This document shows positions 8,336-17,201 of a DNA stretch of 64,000 nt, in pieces. Positions within the stretch are counted from its first letter, which is position 1; each line of letters starts with the position of its first letter. Made by a program: the position numbers and the translations under genes. Under the pieces are notes generated by a model. It saw nothing but the letters and a program-made list of their open reading frames with translations, made no database searches and was not told the DNA's origin. Origin of the DNA: Myroides fluvii (lineage in GTDB: Bacteria; Bacteroidota; Bacteroidia; Flavobacteriales; Flavobacteriaceae); contig NZ_CP039934.1 in the NCBI RefSeq assembly GCF_009792295.1, positions 1,942,501 to 2,006,500 on the forward strand, read 5' to 3'.

Positions 8336-10084
8336 TTAGGCTTGTTCAATAATACTTACACCATCTAGAATTAAATGAGCGACTTTAGGTCGTTCTACTT
8401 TTAGGTGCTCTAGGCGATTGATTGCCTTTTGATATAACGTATTGTCTTGTTTCTTTTTTGCTAGCTCCAAAATCTCAACGGTTAATAACCAATCGGAGGC
8501 ATACGAAGCGATTAAAGTGTCTAAAATTGCGTGTAAATCCGTTGTTTTGTTTTCTTCGCGCATCAAGCGTACCGCTTGATAAAGTCCTTCTAATTTGATT
8601 TTATCTTCATCGCGTACTGCCTTGATTGTTTTAGAAGAAGGAACGTGATTCACTAAATCGAAACTTTTGTAATCTGCAGGTCCAGAAAAAGCAGAAATAA
8701 CAGAAGCTCCAACAGCCATGTCGTATGTGCCCCATTCTGGTTGAAATAACACCGTATCACCATGAGTAACTGTACAATCTTTAAAGCTGATTAAGATAAT
8801 TTTTCCGTGAATATTTCTGATTCCAGTAATATTGGTTCCTGAAACTGTAATGTCTCCTTCAAATTCTAATGTTACGGGTTGTCCTTCGAATAAGTTATAC
8901 GCTTTTAAATCACGTGGACTCATATCCTCAATAGCCAGGTTGATTCCTTTTAAACGACCTAAAGCAGTTCCAAAGCCATGAGGGTGTGTTTCGGTTCCAT
9001 GTCCAACTAATTCTTTTTCTCTATACGATAAAGCAGTGGCTCCTGTCGTTTGTACATAAGCAGGTTTACCTTCATGTTCAATTACGTTGGTAAAATGCCC
9101 TGAAATTTGAATACCTGTATTTAATTCGATTGTACCGAGTGCTTTAGAAGCAATTAGCTTTTGAATACCTTCTAAACCGCCTTTTCGCAAAGCCATTTTG
9201 TTTGCAAAGTTTTCCAATACTTCACTTAAATAAGCGAAATCAGGAGTAACATAAAGTTGCGGTTGCGGTTTTGTAATGTCGAATCCTTGATGAGCCGCTT
9301 CAATCGTATACGGAAGTTTTTCTACATTATCCGTCATACACCAAGCGCTCTCTCCAATCGAAGATAATAGACCAGCGCCGTAAATCTTCGGATTGTCTAC
9401 TGTTCCGATTAAGCCGTATTCAACCGTCCACCAGTGTAGATTTCGAATCAAGGCCATTTCAGAAGGAGCCGTTGTGATGGCTTGTAGGCGATCCACTTCG
9501 TCTTCCGCTTTTTTTATCTCTTCTTCCGCTACACCTTCTGCTTCTTTTAAAATAGAAAGCAAACGGATAGCTTCATAAATTTCGTAATCGTGAGCTGAAG
9601 AAATCGCTTTACACCCAATTTCGCCAAAGCGTCTTAAGTATTCCGCGTATTCAGGATTGGCAATAATAGGGGCATGTCCTGCACCTTCGTGAATAATATC
9701 GGGTGCGGGAGTGTATTCAATATTTTCTAATTGTCGAATGTCAGAGGCAATAACAAGTACCTTATACGCTTGAAATTCCATAAAAGCATTGGGGGGTATA
9801 AAACCATCTACCGCTACAGCAGCCCAACCAATTTCCTTTAGAATTCTATTCATACCATACATGCTGGGAATAGATTCTACCGATATACCGGTCTTACTTA
9901 GTCCTTCTAAATAGGTATCGTGTGCTACTTTAGATAAGTAATCGACATTTTTTCGCATGACATAGCGCCATACTGCCTGGTTGATAGGAGTGTAATCCTC
10001 ATAGTCTTGTGGCTTGATAAACTGCTTCAAGTGAGGGGGTAATCGGTCTATTAATTCGTTGCTTTCGTATTCTTTTGCGTTCAT
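8336..10084 (-). CDS. phhA: Aromatic amino acid hydroxylase (phenylalanine 4-monooxygenase type)
   Basis: 582 residues. The iron- and tetrahydropterin-dependent catalytic domain covers about residues 30-320. The facial triad is visible: H132 and H137 in HEGAGHAP and E222 in WWTVEYGL. The expected reaction is Phe to Tyr, though Trp or Tyr as substrate cannot be excluded. Usual bacterial enzymes are about 260-300 residues. This one carries an extra C-terminal part of about 250 residues (with EPEWGTYDMAVG-like and SFKDCTVTHGD segments) whose role I do not know; similar long forms exist in other Bacteroidota. It stands alone, leftward, with a terminator inside the convergent gene. Phenylalanine catabolism would suit an amino-acid-using, weakly saccharolytic bacterium. 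Confidence 0.9.
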   Translation of the reverse strand: MNAKEYESNELIDRLPPHLKQFIKPQDYEDYTPINQAVWRYVMRKNVDYLSKVAHDTYLEGLSKTGISVESIPSMYGMNRILKEIGWAAVAVDGFIPPNAFMEFQAYKVLVIASDIRQLENIEYTPAPDIIHEGAGHAPIIANPEYAEYLRRFGEIGCKAISSAHDYEIYEAIRLLSILKEAEGVAEEEIKKAEDEVDRLQAITTAPSEMALIRNLHWWTVEYGLIGTVDNPKIYGAGLLSSIGESAWCMTDNVEKLPYTIEAAHQGFDITKPQPQLYVTPDFAYLSEVLENFANKMALRKGGLEGIQKLIASKALGTIELNTGIQISGHFTNVIEHEGKPAYVQTTGATALSYREKELVGHGTETHPHGFGTALGRLKGINLAIEDMSPRDLKAYNLFEGQPVTLEFEGDITVSGTNITGIRNIHGKIILISFKDCTVTHGDTVLFQPEWGTYDMAVGASVISAFSGPADYKSFDLVNHVPSSKTIKAVRDEDKIKLEGLYQAVRLMREENKTTDLHAILDTLIASYASDWLLTVEILELAKKKQDNTLYQKAINRLEHLKVERPKVAHLILDGVSIIEQA

Positions 10085-10429
10085 AGTATTCTAAAAGTAG
10101 TTTGGTTGCGGTAAATATAAGGAAAAAGATGAATGTATTAAAAGCTCTTATGTTTTCGTGAGTGAAAGAGGTAATAATGAAATTGGGGGATTGTTTTTGT
10201 ATTTTTAAAATGTTAAAATTAAATTAATTGAATTTTAGAGTTAAATATTTGATTAATATGTTTTTTTTGTGTTAAATATTTTAGCTTGAATGTTGTTTTA
10301 TTATACAATATTAAGTTGTTATTGTATATTATTAGGTAACATTAAAGATAATATTAACTAATATTTTTTTTAGTTTCAAAAATGTTTTTATATTGCAACA
10401 CAATTATTAACTAATTAAAGCAAATATTT
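10085..10429. other. Intergenic, very AT-rich; divergent promoter region
   Basis: 345 bases between the divergent hydroxylase and lipoprotein genes. There is no open frame of note. The part from 10200 on is extremely AT-rich and must contain the lipoprotein promoter. I see no exact TAnnTTTG box close to the start (TATATTGC at about 10391 is the nearest). Confidence 0.5.
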
Positions 10430-11560
10430 ATGAAAAAATTATTTATGTTTTTGGCTGTAGCTGGTTTGGCTACATTCGGAGCTTCTTGTAGTAGCGACGA
10501 TAGCAGTAAAAAAACGGATGATACTCCGGATGACGTAAAGCCACCAGTAGCAAAACAGTTAGTGTTATCTGCTGATAAAACTTCAGTTTTAGAAGGTGGA
10601 ACTGTTAAGTTTACTGTAAAAGCTGATGGAAAAGAAGAAGGTGGAGCTGAGCTTTACATCGGATCTGAGAAAATTTCAAATCCACACACTTTTGCTACAG
10701 CAGGAGAGTATAAAGTTATCGCTAAGAAAAAAGACTTTAAAGACAGTGCTGCTGTAACTATTAAAGTAACAGTAGAGGGAGGTCCTCAACCAGAACTAAA
10801 ATTAACTTTAACTCCAAGTAAAGCTGAAGCTTTTGTAGGTGAGGTGATTACTTTTGCTGTAAAAGACGAAAATGGAGCTAACGTTTCTGGTGTTACAGTA
10901 AAACATGCTGATGGAACTGCTGTTACAGGTGGAGTTTTCTCTTCAGATGTAGCTGGAACATTTAAGTTTGTTGCTTCAAAAGATGGATATGTAACAAGTG
11001 ATGAGGCTTCTGTAGTAATAAAAACTAGACCATTACTTACAACTAATTTCTTCAAATATGACGGAATTCAGCATGTAGTAGATGAGGCTCTTTTCGTTTA
11101 CCAAGGAACTCAACCTTTTAATGGAGGTATTATTGATACATACATTATGGCTGTTGTTAATATGGATGGTGAAGCAGTTAACAATAGAATTTTAGGTCTT
11201 GTTGCTTTCCCTAGAACTACTACAGGTGTACAAGTATATCCTGGTAATGGTCAAATTGGTGTAGCTGGATGGGGTGGATTCCAATTTAGAGCAAATGGAG
11301 AAGCATTAGAAGTTCCTGTAGTAACAAATGCTACTAGTATTGAGCTTTTTGGAATGAATCTTCAAGATGTTGAAGCTGGTGTTAAAGTGGCTGCTAATGG
11401 AAAAATCGTATTCGAATTTGCATTAACAGGAACTGAAGAAAAAGTTACTGGTTTATACGAAGGTGAAGTAGTTGTTTTAACAGACGCTCCTGCTGCTGAC
11501 GCAATAAGATCTGCTCATGCAAATGGCGTTAAAAACGTTAAAATGTCTAGAAAACAATAA
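10430..11560 (+). CDS. Probable surface lipoprotein with two Ig-like domains
   Basis: 376 residues. A lipoprotein signal peptide ends FGASC, with C20 as lipid anchor. The residues after the cysteine (SSDDSS) resemble the flavobacterial lipoprotein export signal, so surface exposure is likely. After a Pro/Asp/Lys linker come two repeats of an Ig-like/PKD-type fold, about 43-115 and 121-198 (each SADKTSVLEGGTVKFTV- or TPSKAEAFVGEVITFAV-like, ending in a KATKDGY-like strand). A C-terminal domain of about 170 residues (from LLTTNFFKYDG) has no family I recognise. Short Ala/Lys/Glu-rich composition and rich use of GTA/GCT codons suggest good expression. It is monocistronic, with its own terminator. 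The binding partner is unknown. Confidence 0.75.
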   Translation: MKKLFMFLAVAGLATFGASCSSDDSSKKTDDTPDDVKPPVAKQLVLSADKTSVLEGGTVKFTVKADGKEEGGAELYIGSEKISNPHTFATAGEYKVIAKKKDFKDSAAVTIKVTVEGGPQPELKLTLTPSKAEAFVGEVITFAVKDENGANVSGVTVKHADGTAVTGGVFSSDVAGTFKFVASKDGYVTSDEASVVIKTRPLLTTNFFKYDGIQHVVDEALFVYQGTQPFNGGIIDTYIMAVVNMDGEAVNNRILGLVAFPRTTTGVQVYPGNGQIGVAGWGGFQFRANGEALEVPVVTNATSIELFGMNLQDVEAGVKVAANGKIVFEFALTGTEEKVTGLYEGEVVVLTDAPAADAIRSAHANGVKNVKMSRKQ

Positions 11561-11621
11561 TTGTTTAAAAGTTTAATTATCTGTAAGAGATAAAGAATTT
11601 TTATATAATTTTCTAAATTTG

Positions 11622-11657
11622 AAATGCCCAAAAGAGAATTCTCTTTTGGGCATTTTT
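11622..11657 (+). terminator. Rho-independent terminator of the lipoprotein gene
   Basis: A perfect inverted repeat (17 + 17 bases, GCCCAAAAGAGAATTCTC at its core) runs 11622-11655 and continues into T. It can pair to a very stable hairpin. Confidence 0.85.
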
Positions 11658-12031
11658 TTGTATAGAGGTGAGAGGACAGAATGGTTCCAGTAGAGCTAGA
11701 TGGTTAAGGTGTAATAGATCGGAAATAAAACTTGAGGTTTATTTGAAATTAAAGCTTTATTGTTTCATTCTTCTGGTGCAAGTTGTTAGGGGATTGGAGA
11801 TTTACAGTATACCAGAGGCCTAATTCTTTTTCGTTATTCCTTTAGAGCAGTAACGGTTGTAAGCTGTAAAGAGCCCACGTTGCATTTAGTGTATTAAGAA
11901 AGTCTTTTAGCCTAATCAAAAAGAAAATAGAGATAAGTACTACTGTGATTTGAAATGAAAATTGTTTTGACCTATAACGCTTTTTTATTTTTAATATAAA
12001 AAGAGAGGCTATCCTTTTTTTATTTATTATG
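11658..12031. other. Intergenic stretch without recognisable gene
   Basis: About 370 bases between the lipoprotein terminator and the insertion-sequence remnant. An open frame on the minus strand (11842-12066) has no recognisable product and overlaps the IS end. I see nothing else. Confidence 0.5.
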
Positions 12032-12480
12032 TGTCCCGTCCTGAAATGGCGATACATAAAAAACAATCGTTATGAGCAATTCATATGTAAAGCGTATTCA
12101 AAAAAGATTATACGCTAAGTTTCAAACTCCAATTAGTTCAGGAAATAGAACGTGGAGAGCTGCGTCTTTCCGAGGCAAAATTAATGTATGGTATTCAAAG
12201 TGAGTCTACTATCCGCAATTGATTGCAATATAATGTGACTTTGATTTGGAAAAGACTAAAAGCTAACTTAGGAGAAATACACGATTGATGATATTAGAGC
12301 AAAAACAAAGATTTTTTTTCTCTTCAAACAAATTAATTTGTTCGAAGAGAAAAAGTATTCTGTTGATGATAAATTTACTGCATTGGATATAATGGTTAAT
12401 ATAATTAAAAATGACTGAGAATTGATATCAGAAATAATTGTAGAAACTATATAATCAAGATACTTCAACTAGTCAATTAA
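12032..12480 (+). mobile_element. Decayed IS3-type insertion sequence, left part only
   Basis: The stretch opens with TGTCCCGTCCTGAAATGGCG, which resembles the terminal inverted repeat of flavobacterial IS3-type elements as I remember them. About 40 bases later an orfA-like reading frame begins. No matching right-end repeat or orfB (DDE) part is visible, and the sequence fades into AT-rich DNA by about 12480. The right boundary is therefore approximate. This is a dead, truncated copy. Confidence 0.6.
12072..12255 (+). pseudogene. IS3-type transposase OrfA, frameshifted and interrupted
   Basis: From ATG 12072 the frame reads MSNSYVKRIQK. An extra A in the run 12100-12105 then shifts it. In the restored frame it continues DYTLSFKLQLVQEIERGELR and then LSEAKLMYGIQSESTIRN, the helix-turn-helix of IS3-family OrfA proteins. 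A TGA at 12220-12222 stands where the family has Trp (NWL), and LQYNVTLIWK follows like the family's LRKYGTFDWE. Further stops lie downstream. At least one frameshift and one nonsense change show the gene is broken. Confidence 0.75.
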
Positions 12481-12535
12481 ATGTTTAATTCCTAATCAGA
12501 GGTTTGGAATTAAAAATATTAAGTTGTGAGGGTAT

Positions 12536-12572
12536 AAAAAAAACAGTAGTGAACTAAGGCCCACTACTGTTT
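12536..12572 (-). terminator. Rho-independent terminator of the DUF4136 gene
   Basis: An 11-bp stem (AAACAGTAGTG 12541-12551 with CACTACTGTTT 12562-12572) is followed on the minus strand by a U-run (A-run 12536-12543). It lies 22 bases after the stop of the leftward lipoprotein gene. Confidence 0.83.
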
Positions 12573-12594
12573 TATATTTTGTAATTTTAAATGT

Positions 12595-13155
12595 TTATTT
12601 CTTTACTTCAGGCGGATATGTACTCAATATCTTTTGTACAAAATCCTGAATTTTAGCTTCTTTCTTTTCAGGGGTATTGGCGTTGTCAATATAACCCGTT
12701 CCAATCCCTTGCCAGATCAAGGCTTTTTTGTTCGTATCAATGAAATCGATGTACAATTTCCCTTCTATTGAGGTAGATACGGTGGTAGAGTTAGGACCCC
12801 AGTATGGAGCATACCCCCAGCCGTAGTAGCCGTATCTCGAGTAGAAGTAATCGTTATTGGTTGTTACGTTTACCTGCTGTTGTGATTTAGTAAAGATGTT
12901 TACTAACAATTGAGGATTACTATCTGTTTTAGTAAAGCCTTTCGCCGTCATCTCTTGGTCAATGGCATTTAGAATACGCTTTTTATCCAAGTCATTTAGT
13001 TTTACATTGTCAATACCTTCTTTGAAAAAAGCATAGGTTTGATACGCTGTAAAATTGGTGTTTTTGTCGTAATCGGCACTAACACGCACACTACTACAAG
13101 AGGCTGAAAAAATAGTTACAGCCGCAAGAATTAGGAATTTTGATACCGTTTTCAT
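12595..13155 (-). CDS. DUF4136 domain lipoprotein
   Basis: 186 residues. The signal peptide ends FSASC with C20 as lipid anchor. The DUF4136 domain follows (VSADYDKNTNFTAYQTYAFF at the start, IEGKLYIDFIDTNKKALIWQG near 130). A Tyr/Gly-rich insert (YFYSRYGYYGWGYAPYWGP) lies at about 103-121. The protein is probably anchored in the outer membrane facing the periplasm. Function is unknown. It lies 20 nt downstream of the urocanate hydratase gene on the same strand with no terminator in between, so co-transcription is likely, although no functional link is evident. Confidence 0.85.
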   Translation of the reverse strand: MKTVSKFLILAAVTIFSASCSSVRVSADYDKNTNFTAYQTYAFFKEGIDNVKLNDLDKKRILNAIDQEMTAKGFTKTDSNPQLLVNIFTKSQQQVNVTTNNDYFYSRYGYYGWGYAPYWGPNSTTVSTSIEGKLYIDFIDTNKKALIWQGIGTGYIDNANTPEKKEAKIQDFVQKILSTYPPEVKK

Positions 13156-13175
13156 CGCTTACTTATTTATGTGAG

Positions 13176-15164
13176 TTAATTTAATAGACTATCGTCAACG
13201 ATATGGGGAAGCGTTACCTTTAGAAGAGGTTCTACTTCCATTGCGCGTTTGATAGCAAATGTAGCTTCTTTATTTCGTGCCCAGTTGCGTCGTGCAATAC
13301 CGTTGTTTACATCCCAGAATAACATAGATTTTAATTTGTCATCTGCTTCTTTACTACCATCTAAAAGCATACCAAAACCACCGTTGATAACTTCTCCCCA
13401 TCCAACACCACCACCATTGTGGATAGAAACCCAAGTAGCGCCTCTGAAGCTATCGCCAATTACGTTGTGAATCGCCATATCCGCAGTGAAACGAGATCCA
13501 TCATAAATGTTTGATGTTTCACGGTAAGGCGAATCTGTTCCTGATACATCATGGTGATCACGACCTAATACTACAGGGCCGATGATTCCTTCTTTAATTG
13601 CCTGGTTAAAGGCTTCTGCAATTTTAATTCGACCTTCTGAATCTGCATATAAAATACGCGCTTGTGATCCAACGACAAGTTTGTTCTCTTGTGCACCTTT
13701 AATCCAGCGAATGTTATCTGCCATTTGTTGCTGAATCTCCGCAGGTGAAGTTTGCATAATATCTTCTAATACGCGACAAGCAATTTCGTCCGTTTTAGCT
13801 AAATCTTCTGGTTTTCCTGAAGCGCAAACCCAACGGAAAGGACCAAAGCCGTAATCAAAGCACATAGGACCCATGATGTCTTGTACGTAACTAGGGTATT
13901 TAAAGTCGATGCCATTCTCTGCCATAATATCAGCTCCAGCTCTAGAAGCCTCTAGTAAGAAGGCGTTTCCATAGTCAAAGAAATACGTTCCTTTGGCTGT
14001 GTGCTTGTTAATAGCCGCCGCTTGTCTGCGTAGAGATTCTTGTACTTTTTCTTTGAATAAAGTTGGATTATTGGCCATCATATCGTTAGCCTCTTCAAAA
14101 GATAATCCCACAGGATAGTATCCTCCAGCCCAAGGGTTGTGTAAGGAAGTTTGATCCGATCCTAAATGTACAAAAAGGTTGTCTTCTGCGAATTTCTCCC
14201 ATACTTCAACAATATTACCTTGAAAGGCAATGGAAACCACTTCTTTGTTTTCTTGCGCTTGTTTTACGCGAGGAACCAAGGCATTGATATCTGTAATTAC
14301 TTCGTCTACCCAGCCTTGAGTGTGTCTTGTATGTACGGCTTTCGGATTGACTTCTGCACAAATAGTGATGCATCCAGCTATATTACCAGCTTTGGGTTGA
14401 GCACCACTCATGCCTCCTAGTCCTGAAGTTACAAATAGTTTCCCTGTTAAATCTTCTCCATTTTTGGCGATTTTTCTACCTCCATTCAATACGGTAATTG
14501 TTGTTCCATGTACAATTCCTTGAGGGCCAATATACATATAGCTTCCCGCTGTCATTTGACCATATTGGGTAACACCTAAGGCATTGAATTTTTCCCAATC
14601 ATCGGGTTTAGAGTAATTCGGGATCATCATTCCATTGGTCACTACAACACGAGGAGCCTTAGCATGTGAAGGGAATAGTCCCATCGGATGTCCAGAATAC
14701 ATGACAAGTGTTTGCTCATCTGTCATTTCTGCTAGATAGCGCATGGTCAATAGATATTGAGCCCAGTTAGAAAAAACTGCACCATTACCTCCGTAAGTGA
14801 TTAATTCATGAGGATGTTGTGCAACAGCATAATCCAAATTATTTTGAATCATCAGCATGATTGCTTTGGCTTGTGTAGAGTTTCCTGGATATTCTTCTAT
14901 AGGTCTTGCGTATATCTTGTAGTCGGGTCTAAAGCGATACATGTAGATGCGACCATAGGTTTCTAATTCGTCTTTAAATTCTTGAATTAACTCGGAGTGA
15001 TGTTTAGCATCAAAATAACGTAAAGCATTTCGCAAGGCAAGTTTCTTTTCTTCTTCTGTCAATATTTCTTTGCGTTTTGGAGCGTGATTAATTGCAGGAT
15101 CATACTCCTTTTTTGCTGGTAGCTCATTTGGAATTCCTTGTAAAATTTGTTCCTTAAAAGTCAT
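13176..15164 (-). CDS. hutU: Urocanate hydratase
   Basis: 662 residues. The enzyme converts urocanate to imidazolonepropionate with a tightly bound NAD+ (step 2 of histidine degradation). Hallmarks are present: YGQMTAGSYMYIGPQGIVHG near 201-220 and FVTSGLGGMSGAQPKA at 244-259, plus ASRAGADIMAENG and FGPFRWVCASGKPEDL in the C-terminal half. It is about 100 residues longer than the common bacterial HutU (about 555), matching a longer form I know from other Bacteroidota and eukaryotes. No hutH, hutI or hutG genes are nearby, so the pathway is scattered in this genome. It may share a transcript with the DUF4136 gene downstream. Confidence 0.95.
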   Translation of the reverse strand: MTFKEQILQGIPNELPAKKEYDPAINHAPKRKEILTEEEKKLALRNALRYFDAKHHSELIQEFKDELETYGRIYMYRFRPDYKIYARPIEEYPGNSTQAKAIMLMIQNNLDYAVAQHPHELITYGGNGAVFSNWAQYLLTMRYLAEMTDEQTLVMYSGHPMGLFPSHAKAPRVVVTNGMMIPNYSKPDDWEKFNALGVTQYGQMTAGSYMYIGPQGIVHGTTITVLNGGRKIAKNGEDLTGKLFVTSGLGGMSGAQPKAGNIAGCITICAEVNPKAVHTRHTQGWVDEVITDINALVPRVKQAQENKEVVSIAFQGNIVEVWEKFAEDNLFVHLGSDQTSLHNPWAGGYYPVGLSFEEANDMMANNPTLFKEKVQESLRRQAAAINKHTAKGTYFFDYGNAFLLEASRAGADIMAENGIDFKYPSYVQDIMGPMCFDYGFGPFRWVCASGKPEDLAKTDEIACRVLEDIMQTSPAEIQQQMADNIRWIKGAQENKLVVGSQARILYADSEGRIKIAEAFNQAIKEGIIGPVVLGRDHHDVSGTDSPYRETSNIYDGSRFTADMAIHNVIGDSFRGATWVSIHNGGGVGWGEVINGGFGMLLDGSKEADDKLKSMLFWDVNNGIARRNWARNKEATFAIKRAMEVEPLLKVTLPHIVDDSLLN

Positions 15165-15382
15165 TTTCTGAGTTTTTTGTGATTAATTATTTATGTGTTT
15201 TTTAAGTAAAAACCTAAAAACTATTAACTAGTTTTGTCTCGTAATCTAGCTTTAGATTTTGACTCAAATTTCCGTAGGTAAGTTACTAAAAACTCTTGTA
15301 TTATTTATTTTAATATTTATACAAAAAAAAGAGGTTTTAGTTAAACCTATCGTAAATTAAAGGCTTGTAAATGTGATATGTA

Positions 15383-16267
15383 ATGAAGAATCTGTTTTCA
15401 AATGAGACTGTGCCTACCGTACAAGTTGAACTTCCTTTTAGTAGCGGCGTTGAATTGTTTATTCGAAGGGAAGATTTGTTGCATCCAGAAGTTTCGGGTA
15501 ATAAATTTCGAAAATTGAAATACAATATGGAGGCGGCAGAGGTTGGGGGCTATCAGCAAGTATTGACTTTTGGAGGAGCGTATTCCAATCACATTGCCGC
15601 AACCGCAGCCGCGGGAAGAATATTAGGGGTACAAACGATAGGTGTAATTCGCGGAGAAGAAATCAAAGATAATTATCAGGACAATCCTACTTTAAAAAAA
15701 GCAGCTGAGGATGGCATGCGTTTTAAATTTGTTACGCGTACGGAGTATAGGATGAAAGATTCAGTCGCTTTTTTAGCGAGACTAGAAGAAGAATTTGGTG
15801 ATTTTTACCTCGTTCCAGAAGGAGGGACAAATCAAGCGGCAATCAAGGGAACAGAGGAAATCTTGCAAGAGGAAGATGTTGTCTATGATTATGTGTGTTG
15901 TGCGGTGGGAACCGGAGGAACGATTGCTGGAATTATCAACCGTTCTTTTGCTCATCAACAAGTTATTGGTTTCCCTGCCTTGAAAGGTGATTTTCTGCTG
16001 GATGAAATCAAAAAATACACAACCAAAGAAAATTGGACCTTGCAAACGGGGTATCACTTTGGAGGGTATGCAAAGTACAATGCTGATTTATTGCAATTTA
16101 TAGGCGATTTTGAGCGGCAAACAGGAATTCTTTTGGATCCGATTTATACAAGTAAACTACTTTTTGGTATCTTTGATTTAATTGAGCGTGGCCAATTTAA
16201 AAACAAGAGTAAGATTCTCGCTATTCACACGGGAGGCTTACAAGGGTGGAATGAAAAAATAAAATAG
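15383..16267 (+). CDS. PLP-dependent ACC deaminase / D-cysteine desulfhydrase family enzyme
   Basis: 294 residues, fold type II (tryptophan synthase beta-like). The probable PLP lysine is K41 in SGNKFRKLKYN, and the substrate-carboxylate motif TFGGAYSNH lies at 62-70. A glycine-rich phosphate-binding loop (CCAVGTGGTIAGII) is near 172-185. The family includes ACC deaminase, D-cysteine desulfhydrase and related enzymes. The exact substrate cannot be read from these motifs, but short flavobacterial members like this are usually labelled by family only. It leads a rightward set with the glucosaminidase (4-nt gap) and hemL genes. Confidence 0.85.
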   Translation: MKNLFSNETVPTVQVELPFSSGVELFIRREDLLHPEVSGNKFRKLKYNMEAAEVGGYQQVLTFGGAYSNHIAATAAAGRILGVQTIGVIRGEEIKDNYQDNPTLKKAAEDGMRFKFVTRTEYRMKDSVAFLARLEEEFGDFYLVPEGGTNQAAIKGTEEILQEEDVVYDYVCCAVGTGGTIAGIINRSFAHQQVIGFPALKGDFLLDEIKKYTTKENWTLQTGYHFGGYAKYNADLLQFIGDFERQTGILLDPIYTSKLLFGIFDLIERGQFKNKSKILAIHTGGLQGWNEKIK

Positions 16268-16271
16268 CTAT

Positions 16272-17195
16272 ATGATTAGAAAAATCCTTTTACTGTTCTG
16301 TTTACTCACGCTTGTAAGTTGTGGGGTAAAGAACAATTCCAAATTCACAGGAAAGAAGTCTAAAACCAAAGAGTTGGTGTCTAAAGAACAATATCGCGCT
16401 CAACAAAAAAAGGTAGAAGAGCAACGTCGTATTCAGGAGGAGGCGAAGCGTGAAAAAGACAAGCGCACTGCGGCTAAAACCAGTGAAACACTTGAGGCGA
16501 CTTCGCGGATTTCGGTTACAACAGATATGATTCAGGATTATATTTTACAGTATAAGGATATAGCCAAAGACAATATGTCGTCTTATGGAATTCCGGCGAG
16601 TATTACGTTGGCGCAAGGTGTTTTAGAATCGGGCTCTGGTCAAGGAACCTTGAGTAGAAATGCCAATAATCATTTTGGGATTAAATGTCATAAAGAATGG
16701 GATGGTCCTTCCGTTCGACATACAGATGATGCCCCTGATGAGTGTTTCAGAAAATACGATGCTCCAGAGGAATCCTACCGCGATCACTCTCAGTTTTTAG
16801 TATCGCGTAGTCGTTACAATGATTTGTTTGCCTTGGATAAGGATGATTATGAAGGGTGGGCACATGGACTAAAAAAAGCAGGATATGCTACGGATCCCAA
16901 ATACGCAAATAAATTAATTAGTTTGATAGAGCGCTATACACTAGATCAATACGATCGTGAAGTGTTGGGGCTGACTTCTCCACGTGCTAAAAAGGAAGTA
17001 GACAAAAAAGCAGAGGTCAAAGTAGATACGAAAACCAAAATAGATACGAAGGCCGTTGCAAAATCCCATGTGGTTCAAAAAGGAGATACGTTGTATTCTA
17101 TATCGAAAAAATACAATACAACTGTGGCAAAGCTGCAGAAATCCAATAATCTAGATGGAACTAATCTTTCGATTGGTCAACGTTTAAAATTGTAA
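16272..17195 (+). CDS. Glucosaminidase-LysM lipoprotein (peptidoglycan hydrolase)
   Basis: 307 residues. The lipoprotein signal ends LVSCG (C17). A Lys/Glu/Arg-rich linker (about 25-75) leads to a GH73 glucosaminidase domain at about 85-225 (ASITLAQGVLESGSGQGTLS with the likely catalytic Glu in LESG, NNHFGIKCH, GWAHGLKKAGYATDPKYANK). A single LysM repeat closes the protein (about 262-307, HVVQKGDTLYSISKKYNTT). It should cut N-acetylglucosaminyl bonds in peptidoglycan while bound to the outer membrane. It sits 4 nt after the PLP enzyme and 6 nt before hemL, so the three are probably one operon. Confidence 0.92.
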   Translation: MIRKILLLFCLLTLVSCGVKNNSKFTGKKSKTKELVSKEQYRAQQKKVEEQRRIQEEAKREKDKRTAAKTSETLEATSRISVTTDMIQDYILQYKDIAKDNMSSYGIPASITLAQGVLESGSGQGTLSRNANNHFGIKCHKEWDGPSVRHTDDAPDECFRKYDAPEESYRDHSQFLVSRSRYNDLFALDKDDYEGWAHGLKKAGYATDPKYANKLISLIERYTLDQYDREVLGLTSPRAKKEVDKKAEVKVDTKTKIDTKAVAKSHVVQKGDTLYSISKKYNTTVAKLQKSNNLDGTNLSIGQRLKL

Positions 17196-17201
17196 AATAC
17201 T

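Noticed and set aside
11842-12066. Open frame of 74 codons on the minus strand
   Set aside because: No recognisable product; it overlaps the insertion-sequence end and AT-rich spacer, and its composition does not look coding.
12268-12468. Open frame of 66 codons on the minus strand
   Set aside because: It is antisense to the decayed insertion sequence and reads as Ile/Ser-rich chance translation of AT-rich DNA.
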